From NCBI GenBank assembly GCA_009778545.1, contig WRJO01000012.1:1-34526 (forward strand): a stretch of 34,526 nt of DNA. The letters are read 5' to 3'. The position numbers and the translations under genes were made by a program. The DNA is from Treponema sp. (lineage in GTDB: Bacteria; Spirochaetota; Spirochaetia; Treponematales; Breznakiellaceae). The notes beneath the pieces are model-generated. The model made no database searches. It saw only the letters and a list, made by a program, of their open reading frames with translations, and was not told where the DNA came from. Every line of letters starts with the position of its first letter. Within the stretch, counting starts at the first letter, position 1. Below, one piece after another: positions 25,272-34,439 of this stretch.

Positions 25272-27197
25272 ATGGGTGAAAACCGCCGTATTCTGTTTAA
25301 ACTCGAAAGTACCGGCGCGGAACAAAGCGTTGATGTGCCGCCCGGCGAATCTTTGCTGGAAGCGGCGAAAAGGGCGGGCGTTGCCCTGGACGCGCCCTGC
25401 GGCGGCAGTGGAACCTGCGGCAAGTGCCGCATAAAAGTGCTTGCGGGCGATGTTAAAGGCGGGCAGTCGCGGCATATTGCGCCGCAGGAATTTGCCGACG
25501 GCTGGCGGCTTGCCTGCGAAAGCTATGCCGAATCGGACATTGCGGCGCTGGTTCCCGATACGGCCTCGGCCTGGCAGCGCTCGATCAGAGTGGACGGATC
25601 GGATTCGATCCGAGGAAACGCCGCTTTTCGGGAATTGCTCGGCGAGCTTGAAGCTATGGGACTTAAGCCCGATTCGGGACTCAGCCTGACGCGCCTTGCA
25701 TTGGACCCGCCCTCTATCGATAACCCGATGGCGGACCGGGAACGGCTGCTTCAAAAACTGGAAAGGCAGACGGGAATGCGGGCAGATGTTGCGCTGTACG
25801 CCCTTTGCAAGCTGCCGTCACTGCTGCGTCAGGCGGACTTTTCCGTTTGCTGCGTCTTGCGGCGAGAGACAGCGGGCCTTACCGTGCTGGACATTTTCCC
25901 CGGCGGCGCTGCACCGGTTATCGCCGGGCTTGCCGTCGACATCGGTACGACCACAGTTTCCGCGCTGCTGGTTAACCTTTTGTCGGGCGATATACTTGCA
26001 TCTGCTTCGGCGGGCAACGGCCAGATTCGTTACGGCGCCGACGTGATCAGCCGCATTATCGAAAGCGGAAAATCGGGCGGCCAAGAACGGCTGCGGCGGG
26101 CGGTAACCGACGAATGTCTCGTTCCCCTGATCGTCCGCCTCTGTGAAGCCGCCGCGATCCCCGGCGAACAGATTTACCGGGCCGCTATTGCGGCTAACAC
26201 CACCATGACCCACCTCTTCCTTGGCGTTGACCCCGCGTATGTGCGGCTTGAACCGTACACACCGGCCTTTTTTGAAAGCGGGCCGCTCTCCGCCGCCGCC
26301 CTTGGTCTGCCCCTGCACCCCGACGCGGAAGCGGCGATTGCTCCGGCGATTGGGAGCTATGTCGGCGGCGATATAACCTCGGGCGTATTCGCGTCGATGA
26401 TGTTCAAAAAGCCGGAAATTTCCCTGCTCATCGACCTGGGAACCAACGGAGAACTTGTCCTTGGCAATTCGGAATTCTTGATGAGCTGCGCCTGTTCCGC
26501 CGGGCCGGCTTTTGAGGGCGGGGACATTGGCTGCGGCATGAGGGCGACGGACGGGGCAATCGAAGCCTGTGCGGTTGACCGTAAAACAATGGCGCCGCAA
26601 TGTACCGTCATCGGCGGACAGAAACCGCTGGGGCTTTGCGGCTCCGGCCTGATCGACCTTATCGGCGAACTGTTCCGCTGCGGTATCATCAACGCCAGGG
26701 GCAAGTTCGTAAAAGAGGGGAATCGCATCCGCCGCGACGAGTGGGGCGGGGCGGCCTACATCGCCGCGTTTGCGGACGAGTCGGCGGACGGAAGGGAGAT
26801 TTGTCTTGGCGAGAGCGACATCGACAACTTTATCCGCGCGAAGGGCTCGATCTTTTCGGCGATACAGACCCTGCTTGCCTCGCTTGATTTTGATTATAGC
26901 GTGATCGAAAACGTATATGTTGCGGGCGGCATTGGCAGCGGCATCAACATGCGTAACGCGATACGGATAGGGATGCTGCCCAATCTTCCCGCCGAAAAAT
27001 TTAAGTATATAGGCAACAGTTCCCTGCACGGCGCGTATTCGATGCTGGTGTCTTCCGAGGCGGCGGCAATGATCGAACAAACCGGCAGGGGCATGACCTA
27101 TATCGAACTTTCAACCCATCCTGGCTACATGGATGAACTGGTGGCGGCGTGTTTTCTGCCCCATACCAACGGAGCGCTTTTTGAATACATCGAATAA
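25272..27197 (+). CDS. acsV: Ferredoxin-ASKHA corrinoid-protein activator (RACE/AcsV-like, DUF4445)
   Basis: N-terminal [2Fe-2S] DAPCGGSGTCGKCRIKVLAGD; ASKHA motifs GLAVDIGTTTVSALLV, LLIDLGTNGELVLGN, CACSAGPAFEGGDIGCGMRA. TTG at 25263 is an alternative start. Confidence 0.88.
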   Translation: MGENRRILFKLESTGAEQSVDVPPGESLLEAAKRAGVALDAPCGGSGTCGKCRIKVLAGDVKGGQSRHIAPQEFADGWRLACESYAESDIAALVPDTASAWQRSIRVDGSDSIRGNAAFRELLGELEAMGLKPDSGLSLTRLALDPPSIDNPMADRERLLQKLERQTGMRADVALYALCKLPSLLRQADFSVCCVLRRETAGLTVLDIFPGGAAPVIAGLAVDIGTTTVSALLVNLLSGDILASASAGNGQIRYGADVISRIIESGKSGGQERLRRAVTDECLVPLIVRLCEAAAIPGEQIYRAAIAANTTMTHLFLGVDPAYVRLEPYTPAFFESGPLSAAALGLPLHPDAEAAIAPAIGSYVGGDITSGVFASMMFKKPEISLLIDLGTNGELVLGNSEFLMSCACSAGPAFEGGDIGCGMRATDGAIEACAVDRKTMAPQCTVIGGQKPLGLCGSGLIDLIGELFRCGIINARGKFVKEGNRIRRDEWGGAAYIAAFADESADGREICLGESDIDNFIRAKGSIFSAIQTLLASLDFDYSVIENVYVAGGIGSGINMRNAIRIGMLPNLPAEKFKYIGNSSLHGAYSMLVSSEAAAMIEQTGRGMTYIELSTHPGYMDELVAACFLPHTNGALFEYIE

Positions 27198-27798
27198 AAC
27201 CGAAATACCCCTGAGCTATTACCAGACAATTTATCAGAGCCTTGACCCCCTGGAAATAGCGCGTAAATGCAACCTGGAATTTAACGGCGGGGCCTTTAAT
27301 CTCCGGGTGATGGGAACGGAGTACCGTGTATCCCATCCCGAATTTGCCCTGCTGGACAATGATGGCAGCGAAGTTCATGAGGCTTACGAAAAAATTTTAT
27401 TCATCCGTTACCTTTGCGAAGGAAAATATTTCCCGTCGCAGGGAAAACAGTTGTCGTATAACGAGTTTCCCTGGGGGGCGTTGTACTATTCGAATTTCAA
27501 GGGGCGCTGTCTTAAGCGCTTTGCCAATACCTTTGGCAGGGACATTCCCGCCTTTGTTAAGATGATTGAACAAAACCCGCAGCTTCGTGCCGCCCCCCTG
27601 AAGATAGGAGATGCCGCTTACCGCCTGGAATTTTGCAGCGGCCTGTATGTCTCGCTGATACTCTGGCAGGCGGACGATGAGTTCTCCCCTTCGGCACAGA
27701 TTCTCTTTGATGACAATTTTGTGTTTGCCTTTACCGCAGAAGACCTTGCCGTAGTGGGGGAGGTTCTTGTCAACCGTCTAAAAAAACTGCTGGGGTAA
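27181..27798 (+). CDS. DUF3786-family protein
   Basis: YYQTIYQSLDPLEIARKCNLEFNGGAFNLRVMGTEYRVSHP...EKILFIRYLCEG, overlapping the end of acsV; TTG start at 27181 preferred. Confidence 0.75.
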   Translation: MNTSNKTEIPLSYYQTIYQSLDPLEIARKCNLEFNGGAFNLRVMGTEYRVSHPEFALLDNDGSEVHEAYEKILFIRYLCEGKYFPSQGKQLSYNEFPWGALYYSNFKGRCLKRFANTFGRDIPAFVKMIEQNPQLRAAPLKIGDAAYRLEFCSGLYVSLILWQADDEFSPSAQILFDDNFVFAFTAEDLAVVGEVLVNRLKKLLG

Positions 27799-27818
27799 TA
27801 ACTGGAGGGACGATAGCA

Positions 27819-29786
27819 TTGGAAGATTACACCAAATTTCGCCTGAAGAAAAAGGATGAACTGGAGTCGTTTCTGGCGGATAAGGACAATATTTTTATCG
27901 TCGCGTGTAACAAGTGCTTCAGGGAATTCGAACTCGGCGGCGAACCGGAGTGCGGCGAGTTTCAGGCTATCGTCGAGGGACAGGGAAAGACCGTCGCGGG
28001 CAGCGTGAGCATCGACTTTTTGTGCAACAAAACCATGACGATGAAAAAGCTGCAGAATGTTTTACCGTCCGGGGCTGAAAGCGCCTTTGTCGTCTCATGC
28101 GGGCTGGGCATTCAGACCGTCGCCGGTTTTGCCGAGCTGCCGGTCTTTGCCGCCTGCGACTCGATTCCGTGTGACGGCAGCCACGGCATGGCGCTGACCA
28201 AACGCCGCTGCGATGCCTGCGGCCAGTGCTACCTGAACCTCACCGGCGGAATTTGCCCCATCGTAGACTGTTCCAAAAGCCTGATCAACGGACAGTGCGG
28301 GGGCTGCAAAAAAGGCAAGTGCGAAGTTGACAATAACAAGGACTGCGCCTGGGAGAATATCTACCGCAGACTGGAAAAGCAGGGCCGCCTGTCCGAGTGC
28401 CTGGATCGCCCCGCGTTTTTCCGTGACTATTCAAAATCCAACTTCGCCTTTGTTAACGGTTATGTGCAATCCATTCGCGAAAGCAGGCTCGACGGCTGCT
28501 ACGGCGGCATCCACCCCAGGGAACGCAAGGAGATCAGCGAAGGCATTGCGATAAAACCATTCCCCGCAGTCAGGCAGGTGGTTATTCCGCTGCACCAGCA
28601 CACGGGTTCTCCGGCGCTGCCGCTGGTTAAAACCGGCGACATGGTTCAAATGGGACAGAAGATCGGCGAAGCAGCCGGCATTGTCAGCGCGATGATACAC
28701 GCCAGCGTCAGCGGAAAAGTGGCGGCGGTAACAATGTGCCCTCACCCCATTACCGGCTTGGACGTGCTTTCGGTAATCATCGAAAATGACGGAAAGAACA
28801 CCGTACACGATTCGGTTAAACCCTGCGGTAATCTTGACGACCTCGGCGCGGAAGACATTGTTGCCATCGTGCGGGAAAAGGGCATAGTCGGCATGGGCGG
28901 CGCCGCCTTTCCCGCCAGCGTCAAGCTAAAGCCGTCGAAACCCATCGACACGGTGCTGCTCAACGGCTGCGAATGTGAGCCGCTGCTCACCGCCGATCAC
29001 CGGCTGATGCTGGAATACGCGGACGGGATAATCTTTGGCCTGGGGGCGCTGATCAAGGCGGTGAGCGCGGCGAAAGGGATCATCGTTATTGAGGACAACA
29101 AGCGCGATGCCATTGAATTAATGGAGTCTAAAATAGCGGACATTTCCAACATGGAAGTTGCCGTTGTAAAAACCAAGTACCCCCAGGGCGCGGAAAAGAT
29201 GCTGATCAAGCGCGTGATGAATCGCCATGTGCCATCGGGCGGCCTGCCCCTGGACGTGGGCTGCCTTGTCAGCAACGTGAGTACCGCAAAGGCAGTCAGC
29301 GACGCGATACAAACGGGAATGCCCCTTGTTGAGCGCGTGGTGACAGTCACCGGCGAGCGGATCGCCCGGCCGGGGAACTTTATCGTAAAGACAGGAACGG
29401 CGGTAAGGGACATTGTTGATTACTGCGGCGTTATTGACGATGACGTTACCATCAAGTTAGGCGGCCCCATGATGGGATTCGTGTGCGGAAACCTCGATGT
29501 GCCCGTCATCAAAGGCTGTAATGGAATCATCGCAATAGAGACTGCGGTTTTTCAGGCGGATTCCTGCATTAAATGCGGGCGCTGCGTGGATGTCTGCCCC
29601 ATGGAACTGCTGCCCCTGTACTACCCCAAATACTCCACGGAAGAAAATTGGCCCGCCATGAATGAAAAAAATGTCCGGGACTGTATTGAGTGCGGGTGCT
29701 GCCAATATATCTGTTCTTCAAAGATACCCCTGCTCTATTCGATTAAGGCAGGAAAGAAAGGCATCGCAGAGATGATGAGGAAATGA
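27819..29786 (+). CDS. Fusion protein: N-terminal MetV-like Cys-rich domain plus C-terminal RnfC-like subunit (RnfC2 type)
   Basis: N-terminal ~210 aa resembles the downstream MetV (RRCDACGQCYLNLTGGICPIVDCSKSLINGQCGG..KGKCEVD...W.NIYRRLEKQGRL); C-terminal RnfC motifs (GMGGAAFPASVKL, LLNGCECEPLLTADHRLM, CIKCGRCVDVCP, CIECGCCQYIC). TTG start with SD ggagg. Confidence 0.9.
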   Translation: MEDYTKFRLKKKDELESFLADKDNIFIVACNKCFREFELGGEPECGEFQAIVEGQGKTVAGSVSIDFLCNKTMTMKKLQNVLPSGAESAFVVSCGLGIQTVAGFAELPVFAACDSIPCDGSHGMALTKRRCDACGQCYLNLTGGICPIVDCSKSLINGQCGGCKKGKCEVDNNKDCAWENIYRRLEKQGRLSECLDRPAFFRDYSKSNFAFVNGYVQSIRESRLDGCYGGIHPRERKEISEGIAIKPFPAVRQVVIPLHQHTGSPALPLVKTGDMVQMGQKIGEAAGIVSAMIHASVSGKVAAVTMCPHPITGLDVLSVIIENDGKNTVHDSVKPCGNLDDLGAEDIVAIVREKGIVGMGGAAFPASVKLKPSKPIDTVLLNGCECEPLLTADHRLMLEYADGIIFGLGALIKAVSAAKGIIVIEDNKRDAIELMESKIADISNMEVAVVKTKYPQGAEKMLIKRVMNRHVPSGGLPLDVGCLVSNVSTAKAVSDAIQTGMPLVERVVTVTGERIARPGNFIVKTGTAVRDIVDYCGVIDDDVTIKLGGPMMGFVCGNLDVPVIKGCNGIIAIETAVFQADSCIKCGRCVDVCPMELLPLYYPKYSTEENWPAMNEKNVRDCIECGCCQYICSSKIPLLYSIKAGKKGIAEMMRK

Positions 29787-29787
29787 A

Positions 29788-30402
29788 ATGTTTATAACAG
29801 AATTAAAAGAAAAGGATTTAATACTGCCGCTGTTACAGGGAAAGACGGTGATAATCTGCTGCGAGGGCTGCAGGGAGGTTCATTTCCCCGATGAAGAAGC
29901 CGCCGCGCTGTGTAATGGTCTTCTCGGCAGCGGGAACGCCGAGGCCGCCGTTGTCACCGACTATATCTGCAACCCCGGCCATCTGCGCCTGCAGTTGGAA
30001 AAATATGCAGACAAGGTGGAGAGTGCGGACACGATACTGGTGTTTTCCTGCGGCGTCGGCGTACAGACCGCCGCCGAAAACTTCGAGGGAAAAAGAGTCC
30101 TCGCCGCCTGCGACAGCTATTCCCTGCCGGGTTTCCAGGGTCTGACTCCCCTGGAGTACGACTGCGATCAGTGCGGCGAATGTTATCTGAACAGCACCGG
30201 CGGCATCTGCCCGATCACCGCCTGCTCGAAAAGCCTGGTAAACGGACAGTGCGGCGGATCGAAAAACGGCAAGTGCGAGGTAGACGGCGAAATGGAATGT
30301 GGCTGGGAGAGGATATACCGGCGGCTTGAAAGGCTAGGCCGCCTGGACAGCCTGCAATATGCCGCAAAAATTCGCAATTACGCTGTGGAGGGGTTAACAT
30401 GA
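29788..30402 (+). CDS. metV: Methylenetetrahydrofolate reductase partner subunit MetV
   Basis: VIICCEGCREVHFPDEEAA, YDCDQCGECYLNSTGGICPITACSKSLVNGQCGGSKNGKCEVDGEMECGWERIYRRLE. Confidence 0.85.
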   Translation: MFITELKEKDLILPLLQGKTVIICCEGCREVHFPDEEAAALCNGLLGSGNAEAAVVTDYICNPGHLRLQLEKYADKVESADTILVFSCGVGVQTAAENFEGKRVLAACDSYSLPGFQGLTPLEYDCDQCGECYLNSTGGICPITACSKSLVNGQCGGSKNGKCEVDGEMECGWERIYRRLERLGRLDSLQYAAKIRNYAVEGLT

Positions 30403-31283
30403 AAATTACCGAATTATTTAAGCGCGGCGAATTTGTTGTTACCGCCGAGATTGGCCCTCCCAAGGGTTTTCACATCGACCACCTGCTGGACGAGGCGGAC
30501 AAATATTTGAAGGACATTACGGCGGTAAACGTGACCGACAACCAGTCCTCGGTCATGCGCCTGGGCAGCCTTGCCACCTGCATATCGCTGAAGAACAGGG
30601 GCTTTACGCCGATCTTCCAGATAACCTGCCGCGACCGCAACCGCATTGCCCTTCAGTCCGACATTCTCAGCGCGGCGCTGTTCGGCATTGAAAATCTTTT
30701 GCTGCTAACCGGCGATCACACAAAGCTGGGCGACAACCCCCAGGCGAAACCCGTGTTCGACCTGGACTCCGTGTCGCTGATACACGCGGTAAAAACCCTG
30801 GAATCGGGCCGCGACCTTGGCGGGAACGAACTTGTGGGCGCGCCTCCATCTTTTGCGAAAGGCGCAGTCGTCTCGCCGTGCAGTGACTCCGTGGACGTGC
30901 AGTTGGCGAAGATGGAGCAGAAGGTCAAGGCGGGCGCTGAATACTTCCAGACCCAGGCCGTTTACGAAAGCGAAAAGTTTTTTCGCTTCATGGAAAGGGC
31001 GAAACAGTTTGACGTGCCGGTGCAGTTAGGCATCGTCATTCCCAAGTCTGCGGCAATGGCAAAATTTATGAACAACAACGTCGCCGGCATCAGCGTCCCG
31101 CAGGAAATGATCGACGAGTTGAACGCTGACAAGGAAAAGACCAAAGCCGGCATTACCGGCGTGGAAATTTCCGCCCGCATCATCCGCGAGTGCAAGGATC
31201 ACTGTCAGGGCGTGCACATTATGGCCCTTGGCTGGGAAAGCAAAGTGCCGGAGATTCTCAAGCTGGCGGGGATTACACAGTAA
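30399..31283 (+). CDS. metF: Methylenetetrahydrofolate reductase
   Basis: FVVTAEIGPPKGFHIDHLLDEAD, VNVTDNQSSVMRLGSLA, LLLTGDHTKLGDNPQAKPVFDLDSVSL, YFQTQAVYE, GVHIMALGWESKVPEIL. Confidence 0.92.
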   Translation: MKITELFKRGEFVVTAEIGPPKGFHIDHLLDEADKYLKDITAVNVTDNQSSVMRLGSLATCISLKNRGFTPIFQITCRDRNRIALQSDILSAALFGIENLLLLTGDHTKLGDNPQAKPVFDLDSVSLIHAVKTLESGRDLGGNELVGAPPSFAKGAVVSPCSDSVDVQLAKMEQKVKAGAEYFQTQAVYESEKFFRFMERAKQFDVPVQLGIVIPKSAAMAKFMNNNVAGISVPQEMIDELNADKEKTKAGITGVEISARIIRECKDHCQGVHIMALGWESKVPEILKLAGITQ

Positions 31284-31299
31284 CCTAAAACTAAAAACC

Positions 31300-31328
31300 T
31301 TGTGTTCCAGGCCGGTACAGGGTATAAT
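31300..31328 (+). promoter_or_regulatory. Promoter of acsD, 5 nt from the start codon
   Basis: TTGTGT-N17-TATAAT, then 5 nt to ATG at 31334; no SD. Confidence 0.55.
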
Positions 31329-31333
31329 AAATC

Positions 31334-32275
31334 ATGTCGTTCAAAAATGTTCCGCAAAAATTCAACGCTTCCATTGCTGAGGTAACGATTGGCACGGGAG
31401 ATGCGGCGTTGGCGTTGGGCGGGGAGAGCGTGTTCCCCCTCTACAGTTTCGACGGCCCCATCCCCAATCCGCCCCGCGTGGGAATTGAATTTTCCGACCT
31501 CGGCCCCGACCGTTCGCTGGGCGGAATCGCCGCTTTTTACCAGGGCGCGGATTCCATCGCCGATGTTACACGGCGGGCCTGCGAAAAATCCGGCGCCGAT
31601 TTTGTCAGCATTGTGCTTGACAGCGCCGATCCCAACGGTCAGAACAGATCTGCCGAAGATTGCGCCGCCCTTTGCCGCGAGGCCGCCGAAGCGGCGACAC
31701 TTCCGCTGGTGATCCAGGGCTGCAAAAATGCCGAAAAAGACGGCAAACTTTTCGAGAAAATCGCCGAAGCCCTGCAGGGAAAAAATGTTATGCTTCTTTC
31801 CGCGAAAGAGGAAAACTATAAAGCCGTGGCGGTTGCGGCGGTTCAGGCTTACGGACAGAAAGCCGGGGCGGAGTCGGCAGTGGATATTAACCTCGCCAAG
31901 CAGCTCAACGTGCTTGTCTCGCAGTTGGGGGTGCAGCCGGGAAACACGGTGATGAACCTCGGTTCCGCCGCCGCCGGTTACGGCTTTGAGTACGTTCTCT
32001 CCACAATAGACAGGGTTCGTTCCGCGGCGCTTGCCCAGAACGACACCATGCTGCAGATGCCGGTTGTCACGCCGGTGGGCGGCGAGGCGTGGACGGTAAA
32101 AGAGGCGCTTGTTTCCGAGGAAGATTTTCCCGAGTGGGGGCCGGTGGAGCGGCGGGGCATTGAGATGGAAATCGCCACAGCCGCAGCGGACATCGTTTCC
32201 GGTTCCAACGCCGTGATTCTGCGGCACCCCGAATCGGTGGCGGTTATCAAAAAACTCGCCGCAGAACTGGCGTAG
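31334..32275 (+). CDS. acsD: CO dehydrogenase/acetyl-CoA synthase complex, corrinoid Fe-S protein small subunit (delta)
   Basis: PVVTPVGGEAWTVKEALVSEEDFPEWGPVERRGIEMEIATAAADIVSGSNAVILRHPESV. Confidence 0.92.
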   Translation: MSFKNVPQKFNASIAEVTIGTGDAALALGGESVFPLYSFDGPIPNPPRVGIEFSDLGPDRSLGGIAAFYQGADSIADVTRRACEKSGADFVSIVLDSADPNGQNRSAEDCAALCREAAEAATLPLVIQGCKNAEKDGKLFEKIAEALQGKNVMLLSAKEENYKAVAVAAVQAYGQKAGAESAVDINLAKQLNVLVSQLGVQPGNTVMNLGSAAAGYGFEYVLSTIDRVRSAALAQNDTMLQMPVVTPVGGEAWTVKEALVSEEDFPEWGPVERRGIEMEIATAAADIVSGSNAVILRHPESVAVIKKLAAELA

Positions 32276-32284
32276 GAGGCGGAC

Positions 32285-33610
32285 ATGGCGCTGAAAGGTC
32301 TCGATATTTTCAAACTGACTCCCAAGACCAACTGCAAGGACTGCGGCTGCCCGACCTGTATGGCCTTTTCCATGAAAGCCGCGCAAGGGGGGCTGGCGAT
32401 AGAAAAATGCCCCCACCTGTCCGATGACGCCCTGAAAGTTTTGGGCGAGGCCACCGAGCCGCCGATGAAGCTGATCACCATCGGGGCGGACGGACACAAA
32501 CTCGGCGGGGAAACGGTGCTGTACCGGCATGAAAAATCATTTGTCTCAAAGACATTATTTGGCGTAAGCGTCAATGCGGAAAATGCTGACAGTAAACTTG
32601 AAGGTATCAAAAAAATTGACTATGAGCGGATTGGCGAGCGGATGTACATCGAAGCTGTCAATGTTGAGTATACCGGCGATGAGGCGGCGTTTCTCAATAC
32701 GGTACAAAAATCCCTTGCCCTGGGGCGCGTGCTTGTCCTTGACGTGAAGGATCCCGGCGCGGCGCAGGCGGCGCTTGAGCTTGCAAAGGATAACAAGCCG
32801 CTTTTGAACGCCGCCGATGAATCGAATTATCAGGCGATGAGCGAGCTTGCCGTCAAATACGGCGTTGCGTTAGGTGTCAGCGGCGCTACGCTGGACAGCC
32901 TGCACGATACCGTCGCGGCGCTGGAGGCCCTGGGTAACAAGAACCTTGTTCTCGACCTTGGCTCTTCTTCCATAAAAGACGTTTTTGCCCGGGCGGTGCA
33001 GATCCGCCGCGCCGCGCTGAAAGACGGTGAGCGCAGCTTCGGCTATCCGTCGCTGGTAAACGCCGCCAAAATTGCCCCTGGCGATCCCTCTATGCAGACA
33101 GCCCTTGCCTCGCTGTTTACCGTTAAATACGGCTCGCTCATCATCATGGACGAGATGAGCTACGCGCAGGCGCTCCCCCTGTTCGGGCTGCGGCAGAACA
33201 TCTTTACCGATCCCCAAAAGCCGATGAAGGTTGAGCCGGGCATTTACCCCATTAACGGCGCAGACGAAAATTCCCTGTGCGCTACCACGGTGGATTTTGC
33301 CCTTACGTACTTTATCGTTTCGGGCGAGCTTGAACGTTCCGGCGTACCGGTAAATCTTTTTATCAGCGACGCGGGCGGCTATTCAGTGCTGACCGCCTGG
33401 GCTGCGGGCAAGCTGTCTGCCGGTTCCATCGCAAAATTTATTAAGGAAAATAATGTTGAGGGCAAAATCGGTAACAGGAATTTAATTATTCCGGGAAAGG
33501 TCGCCGTGCTGAAAGGCGAGCTGGAGGAGAACCTTCCCGGCTGGAAGATCATTGTCGCGCCAAACGAGGCGGTGTCTCTGGTAAAGTTTCTCAAGGAATT
33601 ACAGGTATAG
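32285..33610 (+). CDS. acsC: CO dehydrogenase/acetyl-CoA synthase complex, corrinoid Fe-S protein large subunit (gamma)
   Basis: N-terminal 4Fe-4S TNCKDCGCPTCMAFSMKAAQGGLAIEKCPHLSDDA; SDAGGYSVLTAWAAGKLSAGSIAKF. Confidence 0.94.
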   Translation: MALKGLDIFKLTPKTNCKDCGCPTCMAFSMKAAQGGLAIEKCPHLSDDALKVLGEATEPPMKLITIGADGHKLGGETVLYRHEKSFVSKTLFGVSVNAENADSKLEGIKKIDYERIGERMYIEAVNVEYTGDEAAFLNTVQKSLALGRVLVLDVKDPGAAQAALELAKDNKPLLNAADESNYQAMSELAVKYGVALGVSGATLDSLHDTVAALEALGNKNLVLDLGSSSIKDVFARAVQIRRAALKDGERSFGYPSLVNAAKIAPGDPSMQTALASLFTVKYGSLIIMDEMSYAQALPLFGLRQNIFTDPQKPMKVEPGIYPINGADENSLCATTVDFALTYFIVSGELERSGVPVNLFISDAGGYSVLTAWAAGKLSAGSIAKFIKENNVEGKIGNRNLIIPGKVAVLKGELEENLPGWKIIVAPNEAVSLVKFLKELQV

Positions 33611-33620
33611 GAGGTTCGTC

Positions 33621-34406
33621 ATGGGAAAATTTATTACGATAGGGGAGCGTATCCACTGCATTTCCCCGGCAATACGGGCGGCGATGGAAACGATGGACGG
33701 CGAGCCGATACTGAAACGGGCAAGGGAGCAGATTGCCGCCGGAGCGACATATCTTGACGTAAACATCGGCCCGGCAGAAAAAAACGGCCCCGAACTGATG
33801 AAGTGGGCGGTTAAGCTGATACAGGAAAGCTGCGGCAATGTGCCGCTGTGCCTGGACACGGCGAATACCAAAGCGATTGAGGCGGGCCTGAGCGTGTACA
33901 ACGCGGCGAAGGGCAAACCCATTGTCAACTCCGCCGACGCGGGCGACCGCATTTCCAACATTGACCTTGCCGCCGCCAACGGCGCGATCTGCATCGCCCT
34001 CTGCGCGAAAGAAGGTGTTCCATCGGACAACGACGAGCGCATGGCCTACTGCCAGCAATTGCTTGAACACGGCATGGAGCAGGGCATGGAGGCGGAAGAC
34101 ATCTGGTTCGATCCGCTGTTTCTCGTTATCAAGGGAATGCAGGACAAGCAGTGGCAGGTGCTGGAATTTATCCGGCAGCTCAGGGACATGGGGTTGAATT
34201 CCACCGGCGGGCTTTCCAATGTTTCCAACATGATGCCCAAACACATACGCCCCATAATGGACTCGGTTATGCTGGCGATGGCCATCAACAACGGTCTGAC
34301 CTCGGCCATTGTGAACCCCTGCGATCAGCGGCTCATGGAGACGATCAAGTCGGCGGACATAATAATGAACAACAGCCTTTACGCTGATTCATATTTGGAA
34401 ATATGA
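33621..34406 (+). CDS. acsE: Methyltetrahydrofolate:corrinoid/iron-sulfur protein methyltransferase
   Basis: TIGERIHCISPAIRAAM, GATYLDVNIGPAEKNGPELMKWAV, PLCLDTANTKAIEAGL, PIVNSADAGDR, GGLSNVSNMMP. Confidence 0.95.
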   Translation: MGKFITIGERIHCISPAIRAAMETMDGEPILKRAREQIAAGATYLDVNIGPAEKNGPELMKWAVKLIQESCGNVPLCLDTANTKAIEAGLSVYNAAKGKPIVNSADAGDRISNIDLAAANGAICIALCAKEGVPSDNDERMAYCQQLLEHGMEQGMEAEDIWFDPLFLVIKGMQDKQWQVLEFIRQLRDMGLNSTGGLSNVSNMMPKHIRPIMDSVMLAMAINNGLTSAIVNPCDQRLMETIKSADIIMNNSLYADSYLEI

Positions 34407-34439
34407 TCTAGCCCAAAACCCGGTTAGTTTGAGATCATA
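34402..34439. repeat. Inverted repeat spanning the acsE stop codon
   Basis: TATGATCT (34402..34409) / AGATCATA (34432..34439). Confidence 0.6.
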
